Shown here: one piece after another, positions 15,893 through 23,769 of the stretch
Position numbering within the stretch: the first letter of the stretch is position 1
Layout of the letters: each line of letters opens with the position of its first letter
NCBI RefSeq assembly: GCF_025567385.1
Contig: NZ_JAOQJU010000004.1
Span: forward strand, 109,977-173,976
Direction: 5' to 3'
From: Claveliimonas acetigenes
Lineage (GTDB): Bacteria > Bacillota > Clostridia > Lachnospirales > Lachnospiraceae
Length of the DNA: 64,000 nt
Program-made: the position numbers and the translations under genes
The notes under the pieces: generated by a model
Told to the model about the DNA's origin: nothing
Database searches by the model: none
What the model saw: only the letters and a program-made list of their open reading frames with translations

Positions 15893-16320
15893 AGAAAATA
15901 AGCAAGGGGATTTGTCTGTGCTTTCTTGCTATCTGCAGTTGGCAGGATATAAAAAGGCGGGAAATATCCGTTTCTTTCCTGTGGGTGGGAAGCTTACTGG
16001 GGATTGTAAGTTTTATCTGCCGCGGCAGGGAATGTTGGTATTTGTATCTTTCAGGTGCCGGGATAGGGATAGTTTTCCTGATTATCAGTAAAGTTACCAA
16101 AGAGGCAATCGGTTATGGAGATGGGTGGATTGTCTGCATTATGGGGAGCTTTTTGGGAATTTGGAGTTTGTTAGAAGCGCTGGCGGCAGCCTGGATGTTC
16201 CTGGCCGCCGCGGCCATGGTATGTCTGGTGAAAAAGAAGTGGTCAAGAAAATCAGTGCTTCCGATGGTTCCTTTCCTGACAGCAGGGTACGTAGTTTCAT
16301 TGGCGGCGAGGTGTGTATGA
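15880..16320 (+). CDS. Prepilin peptidase (A24 family, TadV/CpaA-like)
   Basis: 146 residues from the ATG inside the end of the previous gene. A polytopic membrane aspartyl protease that trims type IVb prepilins on the cytoplasmic side. Both catalytic aspartates are visible: Asp23 in CSWQDIKRREIS and Asp81 in the GYGDG motif (GxGD). Several hydrophobic helices surround them. Shares an ATGA overlap with the next gene. The size (~150 residues) is that of CpaA/TadV rather than the larger bifunctional PilD. Confidence 0.88.
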   Translation: MWEIEKISKGICLCFLAICSWQDIKRREISVSFLWVGSLLGIVSFICRGRECWYLYLSGAGIGIVFLIISKVTKEAIGYGDGWIVCIMGSFLGIWSLLEALAAAWMFLAAAAMVCLVKKKWSRKSVLPMVPFLTAGYVVSLAARCV

Positions 16321-16721
16321 TGTGTGTAAAAGGAAGTATGACGATAGAGATGGCTTATATTATGCCGGTAATTTTTCTGGTATTTTTTCTTAGCGTTACA
16401 GGTATTTTTTATTACCATGATAAAAATATTATCAGCAGTTGTGCTTATGAGACGGCAGTTGTGGGGAGTGTAAAGGCGAGAGAAAAAGACGGGATAGAAG
16501 AAGAGGCGTTAAACGCCGCTTTTCAGGAACGCATAGACGGGAAGTGCATACTTTTTGCAGGCGCACGGGCACAGATTTCGGTCGAAGAGGATGAGATCGC
16601 AGTTGCCGCGACAGCAAGAAAAGGCAAAATGAAAGTATCCGTCCGTCAGTCGGCCAGGGTTACAGAGCCGGAGAAATATATCCGGGATGTTCGAAGGGTA
16701 AAAGGAATTATAGAAAGATAG
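16317..16721 (+). CDS. TadE/TadG-like minor pseudopilin
   Basis: 134 residues; the ATG overlaps the stop of the peptidase gene (ATGA). N-terminus MCVKGSMTIEMAYIMPVIFLVFFLSVTGIFY has the G..xxxE pattern of a TadE-like prepilin (Glu in MTIEMAYIMP), followed by a ~90-residue extracytoplasmic domain. Likely a minor pilin or periplasmic assembly factor of the Tad pilus. Confidence 0.75.
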   Translation: MMCVKGSMTIEMAYIMPVIFLVFFLSVTGIFYYHDKNIISSCAYETAVVGSVKAREKDGIEEEALNAAFQERIDGKCILFAGARAQISVEEDEIAVAATARKGKMKVSVRQSARVTEPEKYIRDVRRVKGIIER

Positions 16722-16732
16722 GAGCTGCGAAG

Positions 16733-17524
16733 ATGAAAGAAAATAATATAGTGAAGATTCAAACAGAGTATAAAAGAGAATTAAATAAGACGCATTTACT
16801 ATTAAAAAAAGCAGGCGTCTATTCGGAAGACTATCAGATACGGATGCTGAGAGAAAATCATATAGAAGGATTGCTGCCTCTGAAAACCTGGGGATTGGAT
16901 GAAATGAGTGTCTGTGAATATGATATTAGTGGAATGCAGTCTTTGGAAAATCTATATGATAGAAAAGGAATAGTATCGAAAGAAATGAAAGAGTTGCTAG
17001 AAACAATATTGAAAGTTATGGAGGAGATAGACAAATATCTTTTAAATGCAAATTGTCTGTTATTGGATCCGGCTTATGTGTTTAAGGAAAATGAAGAGTA
17101 TATTTTCTGTTATTGTCCTTTTCATGAGAAAGATGTCCGGGAATCTTTCCATGAACTGACGGAATTTTTTGTTCAGCATACGGATTATCAGGATGTGGAC
17201 AGCGTGAAATTGTCCTTTCTTCTTCATAAAGAAACGATGGAAGAGAATTACAGCCTGGGGAAGATTCTGGATAAAATAAAGCAGGAAGAAACAGTCCGGA
17301 AGCCGACGGAAGAATACCGGCGGAAGAATATGGACGTATTATTTCAAAATTCCACCTGTGAGGATGCGGAGCATGACTGGATTGCCTGTCAGGAAATGGG
17401 GAATAATATTATGCGGGAGACAGACAATCTGTGGACTCCGGTAAGAAGATTTCTTCAAAAGCATAGGAAGCCCCGGTGGGGAGACTTTGACGGAATCTAT
17501 ATTGATGAAGAAGAGTTCTATTGA
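16733..17524 (+). CDS. DUF6382-like Tad cluster protein without visible FHA domain
   Basis: 263 residues, 12 bases after the TadE-like gene with an AGGAG-type site. The N-terminal region (YKRELNKTHLLLKK; SVCEYDISGMQSLENLYDRKG; NANCLLLDPAYVFKENEEYIFCYCPFHE) has the pattern of DUF6382, a domain common at the end of clostridial Tad operons and usually followed by an FHA domain. Here it stops after KPRWGDFDGIYIDEEEFY with no FHA-like region, so either this is the short form or the gene has lost its phosphothreonine-binding part. Last gene of the cluster; convergent with the kinase gene. Confidence 0.65.
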   Translation: MKENNIVKIQTEYKRELNKTHLLLKKAGVYSEDYQIRMLRENHIEGLLPLKTWGLDEMSVCEYDISGMQSLENLYDRKGIVSKEMKELLETILKVMEEIDKYLLNANCLLLDPAYVFKENEEYIFCYCPFHEKDVRESFHELTEFFVQHTDYQDVDSVKLSFLLHKETMEENYSLGKILDKIKQEETVRKPTEEYRRKNMDVLFQNSTCEDAEHDWIACQEMGNNIMRETDNLWTPVRRFLQKHRKPRWGDFDGIYIDEEEFY

Positions 17525-17543
17525 TAAAAGCAAAGGGGTTATG

Positions 17544-18329
17544 CTATAATTCATCTATATTCTTCAGCGGAGGTGTTTTTCGTACCTGATGCTGAGGGAG
17601 AATTATGGTAAATGTTGTTCCGGCGTCTGGCATAGATTCTACAGAGATCTTGCCGTGATGCGCTGTGACGATACGGTCTGTAATTGCCAGTCCAAGGCCT
17701 GTGCCGCCTTGCTTATAAGTGACAAACGGGGTGAAGATATCGGAAAGATGCTCTTTGGGAATACCGCAGCCGGAGTCCTGGATTTTAAGGAGAATCTGAC
17801 CGGAGGATATGTCACAGGCTGCAAAGAGATGGACTCTTTTGTCAGTGGACCGGTTGTCAACAGCGTCTGCGGCATTGCGGAGAAGATTCAGGATTACTTC
17901 TTTCAATTTTACGGAGTCACCTTCTATGGAAGGAAGATCCGGTGCTATGTAAGAGGTGAATTCAATATCGGTGTCTGCAAGAGACGCAGCGTAGGAGACG
18001 GCGATCTGCTTTAGCAGAGCAGAGAGGGAGAAGGAAGATACAGTCAGTTTACTTCCATTATGAAAAGAGGACAGCTCGTCAAGAAGCTGCTGCATGTATT
18101 CGGTATCTTTTTTCAGGGAGTCCCAGTGCCGGTATCCGGTTACTTCCGGGTGCTGATGTTCAATCAACTGGATGGTGCTGTATACAAGTGTTAATGGATT
18201 GCGGATTTCGTGGCTGATGATCCGCAGGGTTTCTGCCTGTGAGTCTAAAAGCCTCTGCAGCAGGGCCTTGTTTTCTGGATTTTCTTCCATTAAATGTAAC
18301 AATTTGTCGTAATCTGTTTTTGTCAACAT
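17544..18329 (-). CDS. Soluble orphan sensor histidine kinase
   Basis: 261 residues. H box ISHEIRNPLTLVYSTIQLIEHQHP (His at about 40), N box LLRNAADAVDN, G1 DSGCGIPKE, and G2 GGTGLGLAI are all present, so the kinase core is complete. Only ~30 residues precede the H box, with no membrane segment and no recognisable sensor domain, so input must come from a partner or through the short N-terminus. The start has AAAGGTGG upstream. No response regulator is adjacent; neighbours are the Tad cluster and a HIT gene. Resembles short cytosolic kinases of the NtrB/KinE type. Confidence 0.85.
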   Translation of the reverse strand: MLTKTDYDKLLHLMEENPENKALLQRLLDSQAETLRIISHEIRNPLTLVYSTIQLIEHQHPEVTGYRHWDSLKKDTEYMQQLLDELSSFHNGSKLTVSSFSLSALLKQIAVSYAASLADTDIEFTSYIAPDLPSIEGDSVKLKEVILNLLRNAADAVDNRSTDKRVHLFAACDISSGQILLKIQDSGCGIPKEHLSDIFTPFVTYKQGGTGLGLAITDRIVTAHHGKISVESMPDAGTTFTIILPQHQVRKTPPLKNIDEL

Positions 18330-18428
18330 GTGATATTACCACCTTTCTGGAGTAACAGTTTATCACGCACGGTTTTAATATTCAATGAGAAAATGTAAGT
18401 CTAAGATTCAAGAAAGAAGGATGAGAAA

Positions 18429-18842
18429 ATGAGAGATGAAAATTGTATTTTCTGTAAAATTGCAAATGGTGAGATTCCCTCAACGACGGTATATGAGGAT
18501 GATGATTTCCGGGTGATTCTGGATCTGTCACCGGCATCAAAGGGACATGCACTGATTTTGCCAAAGGAGCATTATGCGAATTTGTATGAATTGCCGGATG
18601 AAGCAGCGTCTAAGGTTTTGATTGTTGCTAAGAATGTTGTCGCTAAGATGACGAAGGCGCTGGGATGCGATGGCTACAACCTGGTACAGAATAACGGAGA
18701 GGCAGCCGGGCAGACCGTATTTCATTTCCATATGCATCTGATCCCAAGATATAAGGAAGACCAGGTAGGGCTTGGCTGGAAGATGGGTGAACTGACAGAT
18801 GCCGACAGAGAAGATATTCTTGCAAAGTTAAAAGAAGTGTAG
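18429..18842 (+). CDS. HIT family protein
   Basis: 137 residues, full length for the family. Starts CIFCKIANGEIPSTTVYEDD, the Cys/His-flanked beginning of HinT-type proteins, and has the histidine triad QTVFHFHMHLIPR near the C-terminus. HIT proteins hydrolyse nucleotidyl phosphoramidates such as aminoacyl-AMP. Predicted cytosolic. An AGAAAGAAGGATGAGAAA-type purine stretch precedes the ATG. Monocistronic in appearance. Confidence 0.93.
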   Translation: MRDENCIFCKIANGEIPSTTVYEDDDFRVILDLSPASKGHALILPKEHYANLYELPDEAASKVLIVAKNVVAKMTKALGCDGYNLVQNNGEAAGQTVFHFHMHLIPRYKEDQVGLGWKMGELTDADREDILAKLKEV

Positions 18843-18878
18843 TGTTTGGAAATATACAGAAGATGAAGGTAAAGTAAT

Positions 18879-19415
18879 GTGGAAACAGAATTCAATACAG
18901 TATTTGAATTGTATCAGAATATAGTAGTTCAGGCCGCGGCACTTTATACCCGTAATCAGCATACAGCAGAAGATATTGCGCAAGAAGTTTTTCGCAGATA
19001 TTACATTTATGCCGGTTGTGGAGAGGTAGAGAATGTCAAAGGATGGCTTTTAACAACTGCAAGAAATCTTGCATATAACTACGTGAGAGACCACAGAAAA
19101 GAAGTTCTTCTGGATGTGAATACAGAAGGAGAGACGCTCTTGGGATATGGCGACAGTCCTGAGAAAGCATTCTTCGAGAAACTTTGGACAACAGAGGTGC
19201 TGGAGACCACGGATACGATTTTGAGCGCACTTGCAAGAAAGAATGAGAAATGGTTTGACGCGGTAACGCTGGTGTATTGTATGGAGAAGCCACAGCGGGA
19301 AGTGGCGGAGAGTATGGGTATTAGTTACGAGGGCTTGCAGAGTATGTTATACAGAGCAAAGAACTGGATAAAAGAAAATTACAGAGAAGAATTCGACTGT
19401 ATAAACAAAGCATAA
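18879..19415 (+). CDS. ECF-like sigma-70 family RNA polymerase sigma factor
   Basis: 178 residues, GTG start with GAAGGT upstream. Region 2 is recognisable (FELYQNIVVQAAALYTRNQHTAEDIAQEVFRRYYIY; NVKGWLLTTARNLAYNYVRDHRKE), and region 4 is a weaker match (QREVAESMGISYEGLQSMLYRAKNWIKENY). It is probably an extracytoplasmic-function-type sigma factor. A membrane protein with anti-sigma layout (20620) lies beyond the oppositely oriented murG, and the two may be partners. Region 4 is slightly unusual, but no inactivating change is evident. Confidence 0.85.
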   Translation: METEFNTVFELYQNIVVQAAALYTRNQHTAEDIAQEVFRRYYIYAGCGEVENVKGWLLTTARNLAYNYVRDHRKEVLLDVNTEGETLLGYGDSPEKAFFEKLWTTEVLETTDTILSALARKNEKWFDAVTLVYCMEKPQREVAESMGISYEGLQSMLYRAKNWIKENYREEFDCINKA

Positions 19416-19419
19416 AGAA

Positions 19420-19446
19420 GCAGGTGTCGAACGGACACCTGCTTTT
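19420..19446. terminator. Bidirectional terminator between sigma factor gene and murG
   Basis: Stem GCAGGTGTC/GGACACCTGC with a short loop, followed by TTTT on the plus strand. An A-rich start (AAAG) makes it usable on the minus strand for the convergent murG. Confidence 0.8.
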
Positions 19447-19449
19447 ACG

Positions 19450-20517
19450 CTAAGAATTGACAGCGGATTCAATTAATTCAATAATGGTATCGATAGAATC
19501 CTGCTGACCGGAGACGGTCATTGCCTTTTTATACTGTGCACGGTTGTCATATAGCTGATGTACGGCTGACAGAAGGGATTCGTCTGTCAGTTCTTCCTCT
19601 TCGAGAACCATGCTGAATCCCTGGCGCTCGAAAGAGCGGGCATTCAGAATCTGATCGCCGCGGCTTGCGCTGGCAGACAGCGGAATCAGAAGGTTCGGCT
19701 TGTGCAGCGCCAGAAGCTCGCAGATGGCGTTAGCTCCGGCACGGGAAATGACAATATCGGTTAGAACGAACAGATCCTTCAGTTCGTCCTTGATGTACTC
19801 ATATTGCACATAGCCCTTTACTCCCTGCAGAGAAGTGTCCAGTTTATTTTTGCCGCAGAGATGAATAACCTGAAAGTCCTTTAAAAGCTCCGGAAGGACA
19901 TTTCTGACGGCCTGATTAACTGCAGCGGCGCCCAGACTTCCGCCGATAATCAGGATGACCGGTTTGTCAGAGGTAAGTCCGGTAAATTCAATAGCTTTGG
20001 ATTTGCTGCCGGACAACAGTTCCTGGCGGATTGGGGAACCGGTCAGAACCGCTTTGTCAGCCGGAAGAAGTTTTACCGTCTCAGGAAAATTGCAGCACAC
20101 TTTGGCTGCGGAAGGTATGGATAATTTATTCGCAAGCCCCGGCGTCATATCGGACTCATGAATAATAGCCGGAACCTTGCATTTCTTTCCGGCTATGACA
20201 ACCGGAACGGATACGAATCCGCCTTTTGAGAAAATAACATCAGGTTCTAAGAGTTTAATCAACTTTTTCGCTTCGCTGAATCCTTTGATAACGCGAAACG
20301 GGTCAGTAAAGTTCTGAAGACTGAAATAACGGCGAAGCTTGCCGGAGGAAATCCCGTGGTAAGGAATTCCGAATGGTTCAATCAGCTCCTTCTCAATGCC
20401 GTTATAAGAACCGATGTAGTGGATATCATATTGTAATTCTTTTAGACGCGGCAATAATGCAATGTTAGGTGTAACATGACCTGCCGTACCGCCGCCGGTT
20501 AAGATGATACGTTTCAT
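19450..20517 (-). CDS. murG: MurG, UDP-GlcNAc transferase (lipid II synthesis)
   Basis: 355 residues, the usual MurG length. Adds GlcNAc from UDP-GlcNAc to lipid I at the inner face of the membrane, giving lipid II for peptidoglycan. Diagnostic motifs: TGGGTAGHVTPNIAL at the N-terminus (GGxxGH), HESDMTPGLANK in the middle, IIGGSLGAAAVN at the start of the C-domain, and VISRAGANAICELLALHKPNLLIPL for UDP-GlcNAc binding. It stands alone rather than in a dcw cluster, as in many Lachnospiraceae. Confidence 0.96.
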   Translation of the reverse strand: MKRIILTGGGTAGHVTPNIALLPRLKELQYDIHYIGSYNGIEKELIEPFGIPYHGISSGKLRRYFSLQNFTDPFRVIKGFSEAKKLIKLLEPDVIFSKGGFVSVPVVIAGKKCKVPAIIHESDMTPGLANKLSIPSAAKVCCNFPETVKLLPADKAVLTGSPIRQELLSGSKSKAIEFTGLTSDKPVILIIGGSLGAAAVNQAVRNVLPELLKDFQVIHLCGKNKLDTSLQGVKGYVQYEYIKDELKDLFVLTDIVISRAGANAICELLALHKPNLLIPLSASASRGDQILNARSFERQGFSMVLEEEELTDESLLSAVHQLYDNRAQYKKAMTVSGQQDSIDTIIELIESAVNS

Positions 20518-20619
20518 AATGCGCCTCCGCTTTTATCATTATAAATGTAATTGTAAACGCAAGCGGGGCGCGGGTCAAGGAAAAGTAAAAAGTTAAGATT
20601 AATTTAAAGGGGAAACAGA

Positions 20620-21525
20620 ATGAAAGAAGAATTAGACGGCTTCAAAGAAAAAATGAAAGAGGAAATGGAAAAAGATGCCGCCCGAATCGAGGAAGCCATC
20701 CGGGCAGATGAAGAGATCTCGAAGATGAAAGCCAGCGCCGAATTGAGGGATAAGGTGAAGGAGCGGATCGAGGCATATCAGAGAGAAGAACTTCTGTCCA
20801 AATTGTCGGAGGAAGACCGGGAGGCGCTGCGCCTTGGACGGGAGCTTCAGAAGAAGAAAGCCGGGGCAGAGCCGGATGTGGAAATTGCCGGGGAAATCGG
20901 CATAACGGCAGAAGATGTGAAGAAGGCACCCGTACGCAAGGGCAAAATTGTGTGGAAGCGTGTGGCGGTGCTGGCGGCGGCAGTTATTGCGGTCTTTGCC
21001 ATTGGAATCACCAGCGTCGGCGGACCGGAGAGGTTTATAGAAAAGATGAAGCAGACGGTTGGCGGCAGGGAAATGACGCAAGTAGATTCGGATAATGATT
21101 ATGTAGCAAATGGTGGAGAAGAAAAAGAGGAGGCGGCGTATCAACAGGTTAAGGATGAATATGGTTTTGACCCAGTGAAAATAATGGTAAAACCCCAAAA
21201 GATGGTCTTTGACCGGGTGGAGATGGATTCGGATATCCCGCTTGCCCAATTTGTTTATGATTTGGACGGTCAGATAGTCACTTACATTGCGGATGCCCTG
21301 TATCTGGATAATTCCTGGGGCCTGGATGTGGAAGACGTACTGCTGGAGGAATATGAGTATCCCCTGGAGAAGACGACGGCTATGGTGGAAGCTTATCGTA
21401 TAGCTGACTCGGGAAACACTAGCTATGTGGCTCAGTTCGATTACCGGGATGTACATTATACCCTTATGGGGCTTACGGAGAAGGAAGATTTGGAATTAAT
21501 TTTAAAAAATTTACATTTTTTGTAA
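20620..21525 (+). CDS. Single-pass membrane protein with anti-sigma-like layout
   Basis: 301 residues; AAGGGG precedes the ATG. Residues 1-100 are highly charged and helical, and one membrane segment lies at about 110-128 (VAVLAAAVIAVFAIGITSVGG). The ~165 C-terminal residues are extracytoplasmic and resemble DUF4367-type domains (YGFDPVKIMVKPQKMVFDRV; LILKNLHF at the very end). The plan of a cytoplasmic charged domain, membrane helix and outer sensing domain is that of many anti-sigma factors. The ECF sigma gene is 1.2 kb upstream on the same strand, separated by murG on the opposite strand. Function otherwise unknown. Confidence 0.55.
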   Translation: MKEELDGFKEKMKEEMEKDAARIEEAIRADEEISKMKASAELRDKVKERIEAYQREELLSKLSEEDREALRLGRELQKKKAGAEPDVEIAGEIGITAEDVKKAPVRKGKIVWKRVAVLAAAVIAVFAIGITSVGGPERFIEKMKQTVGGREMTQVDSDNDYVANGGEEKEEAAYQQVKDEYGFDPVKIMVKPQKMVFDRVEMDSDIPLAQFVYDLDGQIVTYIADALYLDNSWGLDVEDVLLEEYEYPLEKTTAMVEAYRIADSGNTSYVAQFDYRDVHYTLMGLTEKEDLELILKNLHFL

Positions 21526-21613
21526 AATTTGCGTCAGATTCTGCCGACTTGTGTGTCTTAATATATGTAAAGGAAAAAGAAAAGCATAACAAAACAAGTG
21601 TGGAGGTACGAAG

Positions 21614-22096
21614 ATGAGGAAGAAGTTGGTGTCTGTGATTAGCGCCGTAGTATTGACGATGAGTCTGGTAGTAGGGATGGGAACCCTAAGCTATGCGGGA
21701 AGTGGCCAGCCGCTGGCGGACGGTTCTTACCTTACCCATGACGAAGAGTCAATTGGCCACGCGACGCTTATGACCAGAGGAGTAGACCTTCAGGCAGGAT
21801 ATTCTAAAGTAGCACGCCTCGGTCCTGGAAAATTATATGCAGGTGGAACAACCATTGCAAATCACAACGTAGAATCCATCCAGGTGAGTGTGCTGGTAGA
21901 ACGATGCAAAAAGGAAGGTGCCCCATGGGAATGCGTGGATGGTTGGCACAAGGAGAATGAGGATACCAGTACTGTCAACTCCAGCAAGGTGATGACTGTG
22001 GAAGGGGGATATTATTACCGAGTAAGATGTACCCATTCGGCAGGCAACGACATGAGCAGCTCATATACCAACGGAATCTTTATCGAAGAACCGTAA
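21614..22096 (+). CDS. Secreted protein, DUF6147-like
   Basis: 160 residues. Clear Sec signal peptide (MRKKLVSVISAVVLTMSLVV, cleavage likely after SYA at residues 26-28). The mature part has Gly/Thr-rich beta strands (RLGPGKLYAGGTTIANHNVE; SVLVERCK; EGGYYYRVRCTHSAGNDMSS) similar to what I recall of the DUF6147 family of clostridial secreted proteins. Two Cys at CKKEGAPWEC may form a disulphide. GTGTGGAGGT provides the ribosome site. Role unknown. Confidence 0.65.
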   Translation: MRKKLVSVISAVVLTMSLVVGMGTLSYAGSGQPLADGSYLTHDEESIGHATLMTRGVDLQAGYSKVARLGPGKLYAGGTTIANHNVESIQVSVLVERCKKEGAPWECVDGWHKENEDTSTVNSSKVMTVEGGYYYRVRCTHSAGNDMSSSYTNGIFIEEP

Positions 22097-22132
22097 GCAC
22101 GGAGAGAGTGGAGAATTAATTCACGGAGGGTG

Positions 22133-22247
22133 GAACTGCCGCAGCCACTGCACTGCGGAGCGAAGGAATGATTCCTTACATTGAGAAGCCGTCAAGCATC
22201 CACAACCACAATGGGTGACACCCACAGTGCAGTGGCTGCGGCAGTTC
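22133..22247. repeat. Palindromic intergenic element with 23-bp perfect arms
   Basis: Arms 22133-22155 (GAACTGCCGCAGCCACTG...) and 22225-22247 are exact reverse complements enclosing 69 bases. No ORF inside and no T tract after it, so it is more likely a small mobile palindrome than a simple terminator. It lies between the secreted protein gene and the TSCPD gene. Confidence 0.7.
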
Positions 22248-22279
22248 GCTGAACATGGCTAAAATGTGAATTCAAACAA

Positions 22280-22315
22280 GGGAAGGCTGAAGCGTAGGCA
22301 ACTTCAGACCTTCCC
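22280..22315 (-). terminator. Hairpin, probable terminator of the TSCPD gene
   Basis: GGGAAGGCTGAAG and CTTCAGACCTTCCC pair with one extra base, located 19 bases after the TSCPD stop codon. The following T content on the minus strand is modest (TTGTTT). Confidence 0.6.
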
Positions 22316-22333
22316 TTTCTCCATTTTGGCAGG

Positions 22334-22579
22334 TTAAGCCTGTTCTTTGGCGAGCTTCAGCGCTTTTGCCAGTTGATCCGGGCAGGAAGTGGGCTTGATG
22401 CCACAGGTGATTCCTTCCATGCGCTGAATTGCGTCGTCTACCTTCATGCCTTTTACAAGCTGGGAGATTCCCATTGTATTTCCGGCACATCCGCCGACAA
22501 ATTCCACTGATTTTATAACATCGCCGTCCAGTTCTACATTGATTAACTGAGAACAGACGCCCTGGGGTTTGTATACCAT
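22334..22579 (-). CDS. TSCPD domain protein of the four-cysteine TIGR03905 type
   Basis: 81 residues, the whole family length; AAGGAGG precedes the ATG on the minus strand. Four conserved cysteines (Cys9, Cys31 in VGGCAGN, Cys59 and Cys66 in CGIKPTSCPDQL) suggest a metal or Fe-S site. The TSCPD domain is otherwise found at the C-terminus of some ribonucleotide reductases. The stand-alone protein has no established function. The 195-bp MITE-like element sits just upstream of its start and may separate it from, or supply, its promoter. Confidence 0.88.
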   Translation of the reverse strand: MVYKPQGVCSQLINVELDGDVIKSVEFVGGCAGNTMGISQLVKGMKVDDAIQRMEGITCGIKPTSCPDQLAKALKLAKEQA

Positions 22580-22608
22580 ATGATAAGCCTCCTTGATTTT
22601 TTATAAGA

Positions 22609-22819
22609 TGTTCAGGGTTACTATTCACAGTCGATTTGGAATCCAATATGGATTCGTCGTGCTTGCACGTAAGAAGGTATATTGGATTCCAAATCAGGAC
22701 TGTGGGGCAGTCACCCAACCCACATAAGCAGTCTTAGCTCCTTTAGGAGCGGGACTGGAGTATCGAAGATGCGACGAGTGCGCATGCTGGTGGGGTGCTG
22801 TGAATTGTAACTGTTCAGG
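22609..22819. mobile_element. MITE-like element, copy A, with 8-bp target duplication
   Basis: The 195-bp element (22617-22811) begins GTTACTATTCACAG and ends CTGTGAATTGTAAC, imperfect terminal inverted repeats of 14 bp. It is flanked by perfect direct repeats TGTTCAGG (22609-22616 and 22812-22819), a target-site duplication. Internally it folds into two lobes, one with 17-bp perfect arms (22633-22649/22679-22695). No coding capacity, so it needs a transposase in trans. A second copy of the same length, inverted, is at 38267-38461. Confidence 0.88.
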
Positions 22820-22911
22820 AGGATTATAACAGATGACGGAGGAAAAAGCTAGCTTTCAAAAGAAGAAGCTGATACAATAGATATCAGTTCAGACGATGGA
22901 GGATGTGGAAG

Positions 22912-23607
22912 ATGATAATTGGCATTATTGGAGCAATGGAGGAAGAAGTTGCAGTTTTAAAGGAAGAGATGGATGTTCAGGAGGTTGTGAAAGCAGCGTC
23001 TATGGATTTTTGCAAAGGTGTGCTGTGCGGAAGAGATGTGGTGGTGGTAAGAAGCGGCGTAGGCAAGGTGAATGCCGCAATCTGCGCCCAGCTTTTGGTG
23101 GACAGGTTCGGCGTGGAGATATTGATTAATACGGGAATCGCGGGTTCTCTGGATGCGCAGATTGATATTGGGGATATCGTGATTTCTACGGATTCTCTGC
23201 ATCACGATATGGACGCCACTTTATTTGGTGATCCACTGGGGCAGGTGCCGAGAATGGATACTCTGGCATTCCCGGCAGATCAGCGGCTTGTGGAGCTGGC
23301 GGTGCTGGCGAATCAAGAAGCGAATCCGGATATCCATACGTTTACGGGAAGGGTAGTCAGCGGTGATCAGTTTATCTCATCTGCAGAGGTAAAGGACAGG
23401 CTTGTGAAGCAGTTCCATGCAAAATGTACGGAGATGGAAGGGGCAGGGATAGCTCATGCCGCCTATCTGAATAAAATTTCGTACGTCATTATTCGCGCGA
23501 TTTCCGACAAAGCAGATAATAGTGCTACTATGGATTATCCGGTGTTTGAAAGGCAGGCAATCGCCCACAGCGTAAGGCTTGTGAAGAATCTGCTGCCAAG
23601 GATTTAA
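22912..23607 (+). CDS. mtnN: MTA/SAH nucleosidase
   Basis: 231 residues from the ATG at 22912, chosen for GGAGG 9 bases upstream; an in-frame ATG at 22903 is less well placed. It hydrolyses 5'-methylthioadenosine and S-adenosylhomocysteine, detoxifying SAM by-products and feeding AI-2 formation where luxS exists. Motifs: MIIGIIGAMEEEV with the catalytic Glu12, GTGIAGSLD-like loop (INTGIAGSLD), VSGDQFI, EMEGAGIAHAAY for ribose binding, and ISDKAD with the catalytic Asp near 197. Confidence 0.95.
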   Translation: MIIGIIGAMEEEVAVLKEEMDVQEVVKAASMDFCKGVLCGRDVVVVRSGVGKVNAAICAQLLVDRFGVEILINTGIAGSLDAQIDIGDIVISTDSLHHDMDATLFGDPLGQVPRMDTLAFPADQRLVELAVLANQEANPDIHTFTGRVVSGDQFISSAEVKDRLVKQFHAKCTEMEGAGIAHAAYLNKISYVIIRAISDKADNSATMDYPVFERQAIAHSVRLVKNLLPRI

Positions 23608-23769
23608 AGGATGAAAGAAACCGCAGAAGAAGCGGTGAATCGACAGCAATCCCGGCTTTCGACGGCAAAGTGTAGGTTTCGGGGATTGAACCGCACAATT
23701 TGGCGAACGGTTTTTCTACCCTCTTTCTGAGATTCAGGTATAATCGGAATCAAGAAGGAGGGTTTTACT

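Noticed and set aside
22272..22718. 148-residue minus-strand frame covering the TSCPD gene and part of MITE A
   Set aside because: Overlaps the genuine 81-residue TSCPD gene in another frame and runs into the mobile element.
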